Below, in pieces: positions 16,672 to 26,158 of a DNA stretch of 47,767 nucleotides; positions within the stretch are counted from its first letter, which is position 1, and each line of letters starts with the position of its first letter. The stretch is taken from IMG/VR virus record IMGVR_UViG_3300025687_005584, positions 1-47,767 of that record; one strand, given 5' to 3'. Origin of the DNA: a virus. The notes beneath the pieces were generated by a model. It did not search any database, was not told the DNA's origin, and saw only the letters and a program-made list of their open reading frames with translations. A program made the position numbers and the translations under genes.

Positions 16672-17681
16672 ACCTGAACAAAGTACGAGAGATCATCTTC
16701 CAAGATATTTATAAGTTGTTGGATAGTTTTAATCTAGAGTACACTCAGGACGCAGAAAATATTTTTATGAAGTGTCCTATTCATGAGGGCAGCGACAATC
16801 CATTCGGTGTGTCTATCGCACTTGATAAACAAGTGTGGCGTTGCTGGACTCGTGGGTGTCACGATCACTATAGTTGTAATATTTGGGGGTTCATCAAAGG
16901 TTGTCTGCAAACAGACTCATTCTCTGATGCACTCAAATATGTTTGTAAATTGTATGATGTAAACGGAGCATCCAAAAATGGTAGCAGTGGAAATAGTAAT
17001 AATCCTAAGCGTGATAATGATTTTAGCGAGCTTGTACGCCAAATCAAAGGATCTAGAAGAACAGATAGAAGCTCATGTGAAGTGGAGCATGTTACAAGAC
17101 CAAAAACTGAGTCGTGCCCTTCACCGTATTTCATTGCTAGAGGATACGAACCGGAAACGTTGCGATTTTTTGGAGTTCGAGAAACACCAAGTGATACCAG
17201 AGGCATCCTTCGACGTAGGGCAATCATACCCATCTGGGACAATGCCGGAATATACTGCGGGTACATCGGGCGAGCTACCGTTCCATATATCGAACCCAAA
17301 TACATTTTCAGTAAAGGAATCAGGAAGTCAGACTACCTTTACAACTACCACAATGCAACCGGTAGAGACACTCTTTTTCTGGTAGAAGGGCAGGGCGATG
17401 TTTGGAGACTGTGGGAGTGCGGAGTTAAAAATGCAGTCGGACTATTTGGTAAAGACGTATCATCACAACAGCGTAAGCTATTGCTTAACAGTGGTGCGAC
17501 CAGACTTGTTGTCCTCACTGACAACGACCAAGCAGGGCGAGAGTCGAAGATCAAGATCAAACGGGAACTAGGAAGATTATTTAAACTTGTGTTTCCCAAG
17601 ATGCACACAAAAGACTTGGGAAGCATGATGTGCGAACAGATTGATAAGAATATTTTACAGGATTTAAGAGGGTATTATTAA
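16635..17681 (+). CDS. dnaG: DnaG-type primase
   Basis: The 348-residue protein has an N-terminal zinc finger (Cys47/His50 in CPIH, Cys70, Cys75) and a TOPRIM domain with Glu251 (LVEGQGD) and Asp296/Asp298 (LTDNDQAGRE). It makes RNA primers at the fork with the DnaB-type helicase. It is shorter than bacterial DnaG because the C-terminal helicase-binding domain is missing or reduced. ATG 16635 with GGGAG at 16621-16625 is preferred over the in-frame TTG at 16629. Confidence 0.9.
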   Translation: MCSKAVRQNTTLDLNKVREIIFQDIYKLLDSFNLEYTQDAENIFMKCPIHEGSDNPFGVSIALDKQVWRCWTRGCHDHYSCNIWGFIKGCLQTDSFSDALKYVCKLYDVNGASKNGSSGNSNNPKRDNDFSELVRQIKGSRRTDRSSCEVEHVTRPKTESCPSPYFIARGYEPETLRFFGVRETPSDTRGILRRRAIIPIWDNAGIYCGYIGRATVPYIEPKYIFSKGIRKSDYLYNYHNATGRDTLFLVEGQGDVWRLWECGVKNAVGLFGKDVSSQQRKLLLNSGATRLVVLTDNDQAGRESKIKIKRELGRLFKLVFPKMHTKDLGSMMCEQIDKNILQDLRGYY

Positions 17682-18448
17682 TGATTCTAGGAATCTCAGG
17701 ACGCAAGCAAGCAGGTAAGAATACTACTGCTAATATTCTACATGGAATGATTCTTAAAGAGCAGGGGTTCGTCAACGATTGGAGTATTGGTGCTAATGGT
17801 CAGTTGATGATAGATAGCTCTGATGCAGATGGTTGGGGCGAGTTTGATGTTACACGCCAAGATGAACAGTTTGCAGAGTGGGCTGAACACAATATGTGGC
17901 CGTATGTCAAAATCTACAGCTTTGCAGATCATCTTAAATGGATTTGCGTCAAGTTGTTTGATATTCCATTTGAATGTGTGTACGGCACAGACGAACAGAA
18001 GAACCAATTGCAAGAGCATCTACTGTGGGAAAATATGCCGGGAGATACTAGCGATATTGGTCCCAACGGTAAGATATGTCATCATAAGGGACCAATGACC
18101 GCTCGCCAGTTCATGCAATTCTTTGGCACAGACGTTATGCGTAAAATATACGAACCAATCTGGGTCAACGCTTGCATCAAGAAAATACAACAAGAACAAT
18201 CGGGACTGGCAATTATTGCAGACGTTCGCTTCCCTAACGAGGCGAAAGCTATTGAACAAGCCGGTGGCAAGGTTGTGAGATTAACACGCGAGGTTCACGA
18301 GGATAACCATTCGAGCGAAGTAGCTCTGGATGACTACCCCTTCACAGATTATATTGACAATAAAATTGAAAGCATCGACGTTCTGATGGTGAAGGTTAAA
18401 CAATTTTACCGTAGCCTAAAGGAACAAAATGTTAGTTACCTATGTTAG
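17681..18448 (+). CDS. Deoxynucleoside monophosphate kinase-like protein
   Basis: The 255-residue P-loop protein has the nucleotide-binding segment GRKQAGKNTTA (7-17) and an ARQFMQFFGTDVMR region typical of phage dNMP kinases related to T4 gp1. It phosphorylates dNMPs released from host DNA or made de novo. It is coupled to the primase by a one-base overlap. Confidence 0.82.
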   Translation: MILGISGRKQAGKNTTANILHGMILKEQGFVNDWSIGANGQLMIDSSDADGWGEFDVTRQDEQFAEWAEHNMWPYVKIYSFADHLKWICVKLFDIPFECVYGTDEQKNQLQEHLLWENMPGDTSDIGPNGKICHHKGPMTARQFMQFFGTDVMRKIYEPIWVNACIKKIQQEQSGLAIIADVRFPNEAKAIEQAGGKVVRLTREVHEDNHSSEVALDDYPFTDYIDNKIESIDVLMVKVKQFYRSLKEQNVSYLC

Positions 18449-19469
18449 AAGTTCATCATATAACAATTATGATTTTTGCCAAATGCAGTATTTCCTGACC
18501 TATAATCTAGGTTGGAGAGGTTCTAGCGGCAAACGAGCAGATATGGGAACTATGGCCCACAAGGTCATGGAGATTCTCGCTGGACTTAAAAAGTTTCAGC
18601 AGGACAATCCTCGTAGAAAATGGCTAGAGATTGTAGATGATAAGTGTGGCAAAGTCAGGGTTAGCAAGGATGATCTCTACACTGACGCTTTTGTAGACGA
18701 ATTGATCGCCAGATCCATCAAGGATTACGGCGAAACATCTGCCCATAAATTCTACCGCAAAGAGCGACAGGAAGTAAAAGACACAGTATACACTTTCCTT
18801 ACTCACAATGACGGTCAATTTGACCCTAGACAAAGAAATGTATACTATCCAGAGCCGCACTTCGACCTGCCAATCGAGGAAGATTGGGCAAAGTTCGACT
18901 TTGTAGACGCAAACGGCAACACCCAAAAAGGGCAGTTGGCTATCAAGGGGACGATTGACCTCGTTACACTTCTTGACGAAGATACGATTGAGGTGGTTGA
19001 CTGGAAAAGCGGTCGTCGTCTAAATTGGGCTAGTGGCGAAGAAAAAACCTACGAAAAAATGATGAATGACCCACAGTTATTGCTCTATTTCTACGCTATG
19101 TCCAAGATGTTTCCCGATTTCCCCAATAGAATTATGAGTATTTTCTTCTATAAAGACACTGAGGGGGAACCAGATCCTACACCGTATAGCTTCTGTTTTA
19201 CCAAGGAAGATGAAGATAGATTTCTAGGTATGCTGAAAAAGCGGGTAGAAGAAATTAGACAAAATACCAATCCATCTGTATTAGATCCAACTAGAACTGA
19301 CTTTAGATGTAAATATTTATGTCATTTTTGCAAGAACAGCTTTGAAGGCGAGACGGATAATATGTGTATAACTATAGAGAAGGAATTAGTTCAGCTTGGA
19401 ATGGATGAGGTGGTGAAGAAACGTACTGCACCTGACTTTAATATTGGATTCTATGAGGCACCCGGATAA
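18429..19469 (+). CDS. Cas4/RecB-like PD-(D/E)XK exonuclease, possible Fe-S protein
   Basis: The 346-residue product has the RecB-nuclease motifs in order: GTMAHKVME (His44), GTIDLV, EVVDWKSG and QLLLYFYAM. Cys17 near the N-terminus and a C-terminal group CKYLCHFC plus a later Cys match the four-cysteine iron-sulfur layout of Cas4/AddB-type nucleases. It probably trims DNA ends for recombination or degrades host DNA. No cas1/cas2 or repeats are nearby, so this is not a CRISPR locus. AAAGGA at 18418-18423 supports the start. Confidence 0.85.
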   Translation: MLVTYVRSSSYNNYDFCQMQYFLTYNLGWRGSSGKRADMGTMAHKVMEILAGLKKFQQDNPRRKWLEIVDDKCGKVRVSKDDLYTDAFVDELIARSIKDYGETSAHKFYRKERQEVKDTVYTFLTHNDGQFDPRQRNVYYPEPHFDLPIEEDWAKFDFVDANGNTQKGQLAIKGTIDLVTLLDEDTIEVVDWKSGRRLNWASGEEKTYEKMMNDPQLLLYFYAMSKMFPDFPNRIMSIFFYKDTEGEPDPTPYSFCFTKEDEDRFLGMLKKRVEEIRQNTNPSVLDPTRTDFRCKYLCHFCKNSFEGETDNMCITIEKELVQLGMDEVVKKRTAPDFNIGFYEAPG

Positions 19470-19894
19470 TGAAAAGAAGAGAATTTCTAAAGGTTTCTGC
19501 CGCTACGAGTTTAGCCGCCGTAGCGGGTTTACAGTCTGAATGTGTCTCCAAAGAGGTAGAAAAGCCTCTCTTCGATTACGGAGAGATTTATTGCTCTCCA
19601 GAAGTAATGGAGGACATAAAGAAATGGGGTGTAGACAAGGTAGATGAGCAAACTAAAAAAGAAATATTAGCAGAAGAGCCACAAGCAAAAGATCTAAATG
19701 AGAACAGATACTACAATCCTCACTGGAATGTAAACGGTAGTTGGGGCAAGGCCAATAGCAGATCTGTATTAATATCACATCTTAGCGGACCTAATCATGG
19801 ATTCAAGCTATCCAGATTAAATCAATTATCTACAGACGAATTACAAAAATTACACGATGACGACCATGATAGTCGTAGAAGGTGGAGAAGATGA
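19469..19894 (+). CDS. Tat-signal exported protein, unknown
   Basis: The N-terminus MKRREFLKVSAATSLAAVAG is a twin-arginine signal (RREFLK) with an Ala-rich hydrophobic stretch and a cysteine soon after (Cys25). The mature part (~115 residues) is acidic, has an NPHWNVNGSWG segment and a charged tail, and matches no family I know. It is coupled to a second Tat-signal protein through an ATGA overlap, so the two are probably co-exported and may form a complex. Confidence 0.7.
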   Translation: MKRREFLKVSAATSLAAVAGLQSECVSKEVEKPLFDYGEIYCSPEVMEDIKKWGVDKVDEQTKKEILAEEPQAKDLNENRYYNPHWNVNGSWGKANSRSVLISHLSGPNHGFKLSRLNQLSTDELQKLHDDDHDSRRRWRR

Positions 19895-21120
19895 AAAGAC
19901 GAGATTTTATTAAACTAGGAGTGGGAACATATGCGTTGGGAAACGTTACAGCATCTATCGCAGATGATAGGTCAAAAGACGATCCTGCTGTTTTGTTTCT
20001 TTTTCTTAATGGTGGTGCTAGTCACATTGAAACTTTTAACCCTATTCCTCTGGCTCCTGCGGATCGAAGGTCTACTACGGGTTCTATAAAGACAAATGTA
20101 ACTGGTGTAGAAATTGGCGGTCTGTTTAAAGAACTAGCAAAACGAACAGATAAGATCGTAATTCCTAGAGCATTTGGTCACAGAGATCAAAACCATGCAT
20201 CTTCCGTACACTGGGTAGTGACTGGTGAGGCCAATTTTGGTGCTGGCACAAGCTCCAAGTGGCCTAGTCATGGCAGTATGATGAGCGTACACCACGGTGT
20301 CAATACTGCTGATGGATTGCCCACATATATCAAGATTGGTGGATTCCAGCACGACGATGCAGCTTGGTTGGGCGGTAAGTATATGGGATTCGATGCCACC
20401 AGAGAGGGGCGTAAAGACCTACAGCTTCTTGGTAACAGCGACCGTTTCAAAATGAGACTGAGGGTTTTAGACACTGTTGATCGAGGATTCAAGGCTAGAA
20501 ACCAGCAGATAGCAAAAGACTGGCAGGATCTTAAAAACCAATCAGTAGATATTATTCTTGGTAATGCTTCCAAGGCTTTTAGGGTTGAGGAAGACAGAGA
20601 TTATGACAACTTCAAGGGCGATTCTCTTGGGACTGATGCACTCACTGCGATTAGACTGTTAGAAGCTGGCTCTAAGTTTGTGACACTCAGCTATGGCGGC
20701 TGGGATATGCACAACAATATTGTTGGCGGATTACAGAATAGACAGACCGTCCTTGACACATACCTTGCTAAGATTATGGACACTCTAGAACAAAGGGGAA
20801 TGTATGAGCGTGTTATGCTTGTTGTTACTTCTGAATTTGGTCGTACTCCAAAGGTTAACCAAAATGCAGGTCGCGACCATTTCGGAAAACTCGCACCGCT
20901 AATGATTAGCTGCGGAAGCTATGAAATGGGACGAACTGTCGGCACTACCAATGCAAATGCCGACGATTTCGACCAAGGCAGAACAACGCCAGAAGACTTG
21001 GCTTGGACTATTTTTGACCACTTAAACATGCCTAAAAATACAAGGTATACCGCAACGGATGGTAGACCACACAATATCGTTAAAGAAGACTCTAAAAACA
21101 TCTTGAAGGAGATTGTATAA
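19891..21120 (+). CDS. DUF1501 protein with Tat signal (alkaline-phosphatase/sulfatase superfamily-like)
   Basis: The 409-residue product begins MKRRDFIKLGVG, a twin-arginine signal, followed by DUF1501 landmarks: LFLNGGASHIETFNP, HRDQNHASS with VVTGEA, GGWDMHNN, and SEFGRTPKVNQNAGRDH. DUF1501 proteins are exported, relate to the alkaline phosphatase fold, and are very numerous in Planctomycetota; their substrates are mostly unknown. ATG 19891 with GGAG at 19884-19887 is chosen over GTG 19882. All family landmarks seem intact, so it is probably functional. Likely acquired from a host. Confidence 0.88.
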   Translation: MKRRDFIKLGVGTYALGNVTASIADDRSKDDPAVLFLFLNGGASHIETFNPIPLAPADRRSTTGSIKTNVTGVEIGGLFKELAKRTDKIVIPRAFGHRDQNHASSVHWVVTGEANFGAGTSSKWPSHGSMMSVHHGVNTADGLPTYIKIGGFQHDDAAWLGGKYMGFDATREGRKDLQLLGNSDRFKMRLRVLDTVDRGFKARNQQIAKDWQDLKNQSVDIILGNASKAFRVEEDRDYDNFKGDSLGTDALTAIRLLEAGSKFVTLSYGGWDMHNNIVGGLQNRQTVLDTYLAKIMDTLEQRGMYERVMLVVTSEFGRTPKVNQNAGRDHFGKLAPLMISCGSYEMGRTVGTTNANADDFDQGRTTPEDLAWTIFDHLNMPKNTRYTATDGRPHNIVKEDSKNILKEIV

Positions 21121-22088
21121 TGCCTTTACCAGAAAAGCGTGACGGTGAAAAGCCGGGACAGTTTATTGCTCGTTGTATGAGCGATCCTAAAATCAACGAA
21201 GAATATCCAGATCAGAAGCAGCGTACAGCAGTATGTATGAGCAAAGCCTGTGAAGGCATGTCTTATATCGAAGCTGCTGACTTTCAGATAAACTTTGAAG
21301 AATATGGATTTACAGAAGAGCTTACAGAAGATAACTGGTACTGCCCTGCGGAAGCAGAGTACGAAACGGATATTGACTGGAATGAGCCTACAGAAGAGTG
21401 GGACATTTCAGAAGCCAAGCCCGGACTCTGGGAAAATATTCGCAAAAAGAAAGAACGTGAAGGTAAGAACTATAAGCCAGCAAAGAAGGGTGACAAAGAT
21501 CGACCTGATCCAGAGGCTTGGAAGAAAGCACAATCGTTATGGAAGCAAACTATTGCTGAATACGATGAAGGTCAAATGCAGCGTGAACAACTAATGAAGA
21601 TGCACCATCAGCTTATGGAGATTGAAGAAAAGCTAGAAGGTGTTAAGTTTGAAGATTGGACTAAAGACATGATCTCTAAGTCTGAAATTTATATTCAAAA
21701 TATTTATGATTTTGTAGAGGCTAGGAAGCCAGAAGAATCATATGCTGGATATAAGTATGAAGACCCTAAGACTGGAGAAGTGTACGAATATCAGCGTAAG
21801 GGTATCTATCGTAAGAATGGTCGCACTCTTGTTCCTGCTCGTGCTGCGGAATACCAAGGTCGCAAAGTTCAGCTTGGCAAACCTTTCCGTACTCCGAAAG
21901 GACCAAAGAAGTTTAGCGTTTATGTGAAGAACCCCAAAGGCAACGTTGTCAAGGTCAACTTTGGCGATCCTAACATGAAGATCAAGAAGTCTGATCCCGC
22001 TCGTCGCAAATCGTTCCGAGCTAGACACAACTGCGATAATCCGGGTCCACGCCACAAGGCGAGATACTGGAGTTGCCGTAAATGGTAA
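21120..22088 (+). CDS. Conserved phage protein with Cys/His C-terminal motif, possibly virion-associated
   Basis: The 322-residue product has an N-terminal module (about 1-45: GEKPGQFIARCMSDP, then QKQRTAVC), an acidic helical middle and a basic C-terminus (about 240-322) ending in SFRARHNCDNPGPRHKARYWSC. By recall, similar end modules occur in many phage proteins, sometimes fused to head-maturation or structural proteins; the function is unknown to me. The TAATG junction couples it to the DUF1501 gene. Confidence 0.6.
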   Translation: MPLPEKRDGEKPGQFIARCMSDPKINEEYPDQKQRTAVCMSKACEGMSYIEAADFQINFEEYGFTEELTEDNWYCPAEAEYETDIDWNEPTEEWDISEAKPGLWENIRKKKEREGKNYKPAKKGDKDRPDPEAWKKAQSLWKQTIAEYDEGQMQREQLMKMHHQLMEIEEKLEGVKFEDWTKDMISKSEIYIQNIYDFVEARKPEESYAGYKYEDPKTGEVYEYQRKGIYRKNGRTLVPARAAEYQGRKVQLGKPFRTPKGPKKFSVYVKNPKGNVVKVNFGDPNMKIKKSDPARRKSFRARHNCDNPGPRHKARYWSCRKW

Positions 22089-22642
22089 GGTACACAAGGA
22101 ACTTTACAGATCATTCATCAAAGGATTTTATCAAAGTATTTCCAAAGCTGTTTGAGAAAAGGGAGCACCCTATCAACTTCCTAGAAATTGGATGCTTTGA
22201 AGGTAGAACATCTAGGTGGATCATAGAGAATATGTTAACCCATCCTGACGACACACTTGTTTGTGTCGATTGGTGGAAAGATCAAAAACTCTATGATCTT
22301 TTCCTAGAAAACATGAGTGGTCTTGAAAGTAAATTTCTTTCGTTTAGAGGAAAATCAGAAGATATTCTTCCAACCTTAGAAAGCAATTCCTTTCATGGTA
22401 TCTATGTGGATGGTAGTCATGAAGCGGTAGATGTAATGAGTGACGCCATCCAATCATTCAGGCTTATTAAAAGGGGTTGTGTAATTTTGTTTGACGATTA
22501 CCTATGGGAGAATAATAATAGTGGCCGAAGGCACAAGATGCCAAAAGTGGCAATTGATTGTTTTGTTGAAATGACTAAAGGGTGGGCTACAGAAGTTGTT
22601 TTTAAAAATTATAGGCTTGCAGTGAGGAAAAATGAAAGATAA
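22082..22642 (+). CDS. Class I SAM-dependent methyltransferase
   Basis: The 186-residue product has motif I FLEIGCFEGRTS, an acidic end to strand two (VCVDWW), and GIYVDGSHEAVDVMSDA before an LFDDY strand, the layout of Methyltransf_24-type O-methyltransferases. It opens the glycan gene cluster and overlaps the glycosyltransferase that follows, so a sugar or glycan acceptor is likely. Confidence 0.8.
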   Translation: MVRYTRNFTDHSSKDFIKVFPKLFEKREHPINFLEIGCFEGRTSRWIIENMLTHPDDTLVCVDWWKDQKLYDLFLENMSGLESKFLSFRGKSEDILPTLESNSFHGIYVDGSHEAVDVMSDAIQSFRLIKRGCVILFDDYLWENNNSGRRHKMPKVAIDCFVEMTKGWATEVVFKNYRLAVRKNER

Positions 22643-24593
22643 GGATTTTTCTAAATGTCAATGTCCACAGGCGGGATGGTGCGATCTTCTTAAAAAAGAA
22701 ATGACCGCCACCCCTCCTAATTGGCAGTGGTGTCAAAGACTGACAGAAGAAGAAAGAAAAAAATATCACGACAAGGTTAACGGAAAAGTGAGAACTATAC
22801 GTAAAGCTATAAAAGCAGGTTCAGTAGACGTTGTAAACTTTGTTGATGATATTCCTACCCCAAAAAGCGATTACGCAGTTTGTGTAATTCCAGCAAATGA
22901 CTCAGCAATGAATCTCTTGGAAGCTACACGTAGTAATATTCAAAACTATGCAAAAAAATGCAATGCCGATTACGTTGAATTGATAGGAGATCAAATACCA
23001 GAGTTTCCCATATCAAATAAATTTAGATTACAACAAGTCACTCAAAGATATAAGAAGACACTCTTCGTTGATTGTGACATTGTAATAAAAGAGTCTGCAC
23101 CCGATATATTCAAAATAACGCCAAATAATAAGATTTCTGCTTTTGATGAATTTGAAGTCTATCTAAAAAACCATAGGGGTGTTTACTGGATCAATGAAAC
23201 CATGCATTTGATCTCTAAGAAACTTGGGGTTTCATATAGAAAAAACACAATGCTAAACAGTGGGTTTATGGTTATCCCCAAATCTTGCTCTCATTATTAT
23301 TCTCAGCCTGAGATTCCCTACCCACGCCATTGGTGCTTTGACCAAATGTGGTTGACACTAAACACTCCCGCAAAAAAAATTAATAAATTGGGCAGAGAAT
23401 GGAATAATGTTTTTGATGGGGCAGATTTTTGGAAACGATTTGAAGAAAGTTATGTTACACATTTTAACAATATGCAGGATGAGGAATCATTTCATCCAGA
23501 GTCTAGAAAAACTGCACTGTCTTCACTTTCAAAAAACACAGATATTACAGAGTTTGAATTAAAGACTAGATCAATTCAAAAAGTAGAAGAGTATGATCTT
23601 CCAGAAAACATGGACGAAGTAGAAATTGTATCTGTTCATTTCAATCCTACTAAGTCCGACAGTCTAAGAAGAACAAACGATTTATTTTTAAAGGGATTAA
23701 AGAATGTCGCCCCGTTCATCAAGTGTTATGAAATTTTATTTGACGATCAGGAGCAAGAAATAGAAGGCTCAATAATCATCAGAGGCTCCCTAGAAAAAAA
23801 TTGTTTGTGGCAAAAAGAAGCATTACTTAATGTTGCAATAAATAGCGTTGGCGAATCAAAAAAATATTTTATTTGGCTAGACCATGATATAATGTTTCTG
23901 AAAAAGGATTGGCTCAAGGAAGCTATAAATAAACTTAGTTCAGGATTTGATTTCTGCCAATTATTTTCAGAACTTGGTTGGGCCGATAAAACTGGAGACG
24001 TGCATCTTTCTAAAGTCGGAAGACTTGCGAAATTGAGAGATTGCGAGAGGTATGATGAATGGGATAATGAGGACATTCACTTCAATGCTCATGGGAACCC
24101 CGGACTTTGTTGGGCCGCTAGGGTTGACTCTCTAAAAAGAATGGGAGACAATCCATTTCCAAACGCTGTTGTTGGCAGTGGAGACGAATACTTTTGCATG
24201 GGCGTAACCAGAACAACAAAAGAAGGTATGAGTATGATGAGTGGACTCATGAGGAATCTTATAGCGAATGCTTACCTCAGAGAAAACAAACTCAAATCGT
24301 TGGAAGGTGTAACCCAGCTTCAAAAATATATAGATTTCATGACTGAAAAAGTAAATGATATGTCTAAGTATTTGTTTAATTCGACGGTTATTGATGGGGC
24401 AGTTTACCATTTCTGGCATGGTGACAACAAAAACAGGCAATATGGATCAAGACACAGCATCATACAAAAGTGTGATTTAAACTTATACGAGGATGTTTTC
24501 ATAAACGAAGATGGTATCTTTGAGTTGGTAGAGAATAAATATGAAGCATCAAAAAGATTTTATAAGTTTTTCCTAGATAGAAAAGAGGATTAG
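22632..24593 (+). CDS. Two-domain glycosyltransferase with Cys-rich N-terminus
   Basis: The 653-residue product has three parts. Residues 1-45 hold a cysteine motif (CQCPQAGWC ... WQWC) that may bind a metal. About 75-290 is a GT-A domain with the DxD-type motif LFVDCDIVI and NSGFMVIP. About 330-650 is a second GT-A-like domain with IWLDHDIMF and a GDEYFCMG segment. Two catalytic domains could add alternating sugars to one glycan. A similar N-terminal Cys arrangement occurs at 37257. Confidence 0.75.
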   Translation: MKDKDFSKCQCPQAGWCDLLKKEMTATPPNWQWCQRLTEEERKKYHDKVNGKVRTIRKAIKAGSVDVVNFVDDIPTPKSDYAVCVIPANDSAMNLLEATRSNIQNYAKKCNADYVELIGDQIPEFPISNKFRLQQVTQRYKKTLFVDCDIVIKESAPDIFKITPNNKISAFDEFEVYLKNHRGVYWINETMHLISKKLGVSYRKNTMLNSGFMVIPKSCSHYYSQPEIPYPRHWCFDQMWLTLNTPAKKINKLGREWNNVFDGADFWKRFEESYVTHFNNMQDEESFHPESRKTALSSLSKNTDITEFELKTRSIQKVEEYDLPENMDEVEIVSVHFNPTKSDSLRRTNDLFLKGLKNVAPFIKCYEILFDDQEQEIEGSIIIRGSLEKNCLWQKEALLNVAINSVGESKKYFIWLDHDIMFLKKDWLKEAINKLSSGFDFCQLFSELGWADKTGDVHLSKVGRLAKLRDCERYDEWDNEDIHFNAHGNPGLCWAARVDSLKRMGDNPFPNAVVGSGDEYFCMGVTRTTKEGMSMMSGLMRNLIANAYLRENKLKSLEGVTQLQKYIDFMTEKVNDMSKYLFNSTVIDGAVYHFWHGDNKNRQYGSRHSIIQKCDLNLYEDVFINEDGIFELVENKYEASKRFYKFFLDRKED

Positions 24594-24595
24594 TA

Positions 24596-25489
24596 ATGAA
24601 GATCAGTGCGTATGTTTTAAATACAATGCCAAAGACGTATCAGTGGCACTTAGACTCTTTGTCTGGTCAGTATAGGTACTTTGCCAAAGAGGGAATAAAA
24701 CTCAATGTATTAGATGATAAAAATTACCGAGTGAAAGCCCTGATTGACTGCTGTGATTACAAAATGCCCAAACACACTTTGAACCCAATGTTAAGAAAAA
24801 TCATTAGATTTTATGACTTCTTAGATTCTGGTGATGATTACGGAGTGATGATTGATTTGGACACGATGATTATAGAGGGGAAATCTTCTAAGAACATCAG
24901 AGAATTTTGCGATGGAAATATTTACATAAATCACAACACGCTAGAATATGAAAATAGGAAAAAATGGATGGCACTACCTTGGGTTCAGCAACCTTGGAGC
25001 GAAAGAACAAGACTCTGTATCCATCAAACATTTACTGATTTTGTAAAAACCGATTACCCAAAAGACTACTTCTTCAATACCGGTTTCTCTTTTCTCTCCA
25101 GAGAATTTTGTGAATTTGTCGTACAAAGGTTAGAAGATTTAGGAGTATCTCCTGTAACCAAGTCTGGAATAAAAAATTTAATTAACTTAAATAAGGATAC
25201 ACTGCCGAGATTTGAAATGATGGGGTGGGAAAATGCACACTTCACAATTCATGATGAACACCTGCTAGAGCTTGCTATTAACACGGTGCCAAATACTCAT
25301 GAAATATATAAGAAAATAAAAAGGTCGGATAAAGAGCTATGTTGTGAGTCCTATCAAATAAGGAGAAATAATGATCCACGCGATCTGAATTTCGGCACAC
25401 TGTCAAAATTTACAAAGCACACATTTTTTCACTTTATAGCATGTAAGGATGATTCAGTTATGGACAATATATTTAGGATAAATCAATGA
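24596..25489 (+). CDS. GT-A glycosyltransferase
   Basis: The 297-residue product has MIDLDTMI (DxD-type metal/nucleotide-sugar motif near residue 78) and YFFNTGFSFLSRE, where the acceptor-side NTG element of GT8-like enzymes is usual. It starts two bases after the previous gene and ends at the edge of a decayed gene. Confidence 0.7.
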   Translation: MKISAYVLNTMPKTYQWHLDSLSGQYRYFAKEGIKLNVLDDKNYRVKALIDCCDYKMPKHTLNPMLRKIIRFYDFLDSGDDYGVMIDLDTMIIEGKSSKNIREFCDGNIYINHNTLEYENRKKWMALPWVQQPWSERTRLCIHQTFTDFVKTDYPKDYFFNTGFSFLSREFCEFVVQRLEDLGVSPVTKSGIKNLINLNKDTLPRFEMMGWENAHFTIHDEHLLELAINTVPNTHEIYKKIKRSDKELCCESYQIRRNNDPRDLNFGTLSKFTKHTFFHFIACKDDSVMDNIFRINQ

Positions 25490-25736
25490 AAACAGAGATG
25501 TATACAAGTAGATCAGATATGTATTTATATCATGTTCCCAATGGGGAATAGGAATAGAACTTGGTGTTGCTAGGGGTGAAAATGCAACAGATCTTTTGCA
25601 AAACACTATACCTAGAAGGTTATGGGATATAGGAGTTTTAGCTCCAGTTATCGAGTCTATCCAACGTGGAGAAATGGAACTAGAGGCAATATCGGTAGAA
25701 ACATTTCCATCTTTCTTATGTAGGAATAAAAAATGA
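25486..25736 (+). pseudogene. Decayed methyltransferase remnant
   Basis: A 21-codon frame starting at ATG 25486 stops at 25549-25551. A second frame (25512-25736), without a usable start, reads GIGIELGVARGENATD, the motif I of class I methyltransferases, then an unrelated-looking tail ending in an ATGA overlap with the next gene. The two pieces fit one gene broken by a frameshift and a large internal deletion. This is the longest stretch without an intact gene in the window. Confidence 0.65.
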
Positions 25737-26158
25737 TTTTGTACACAGGTGGCACATACGATTTATTTCATTATGGTCATGTTAATTTCTTGCAACACTG
25801 TGCAAAAATATCAGACGAGGTTGTGGTGTCGCTAAACACAGACGAGTTTGTTTCTGAGTTTAAGCGTCCACCAATCATGTCTTATAGTGAGCGAGAACGT
25901 AGTTTACTTGGTTGTCAGTATGTAGATAGAGTAATACCTAACGTCGGAGGCTCTGACAGTAAGCCCGCCATTTTATCAGTGAACCCAGATATTATAGCGA
26001 TTGGTGACGACTGGGCGAGGAAAAATTACATGGATCAAATGCAATTTACTCAAGAGTGGTTGACAGAAAATGAAATACTTTTAGTGTACCTTCCCTACAC
26101 CAAAGAGATATCAACCACAGAAATTTTGAAAAGAATTGAAAAAAGACTTGCAAAATAG
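25733..26158 (+). CDS. Cytidylyltransferase-like nucleotidyltransferase (TagD/RfaE-C type)
   Basis: The 141-residue product has the HIGH-family motif as HYGH in TYDLFHYGHVNFL and a C-terminal ISTTEILKRI segment that corresponds to the second nucleotide-binding motif. Such enzymes join CTP or ATP to glycerol-3-phosphate, ethanolamine-phosphate or heptose-phosphate to make an activated donor. Substrate cannot be fixed here. A sugar or polyol donor for the neighbouring glycosyltransferases is likely. Confidence 0.85.
   Translation: MILYTGGTYDLFHYGHVNFLQHCAKISDEVVVSLNTDEFVSEFKRPPIMSYSERERSLLGCQYVDRVIPNVGGSDSKPAILSVNPDIIAIGDDWARKNYMDQMQFTQEWLTENEILLVYLPYTKEISTTEILKRIEKRLAK

Noticed and set aside
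16978-17385. Long plus-strand frame in another phase within the primase gene
   Set aside because: It overlaps the zinc-finger-to-TOPRIM region of a clear primase and has no good ribosome binding site.
18429-19469. CRISPR-Cas locus because of the Cas4-like nuclease
   Set aside because: No repeats, cas1, cas2 or effector genes are visible.
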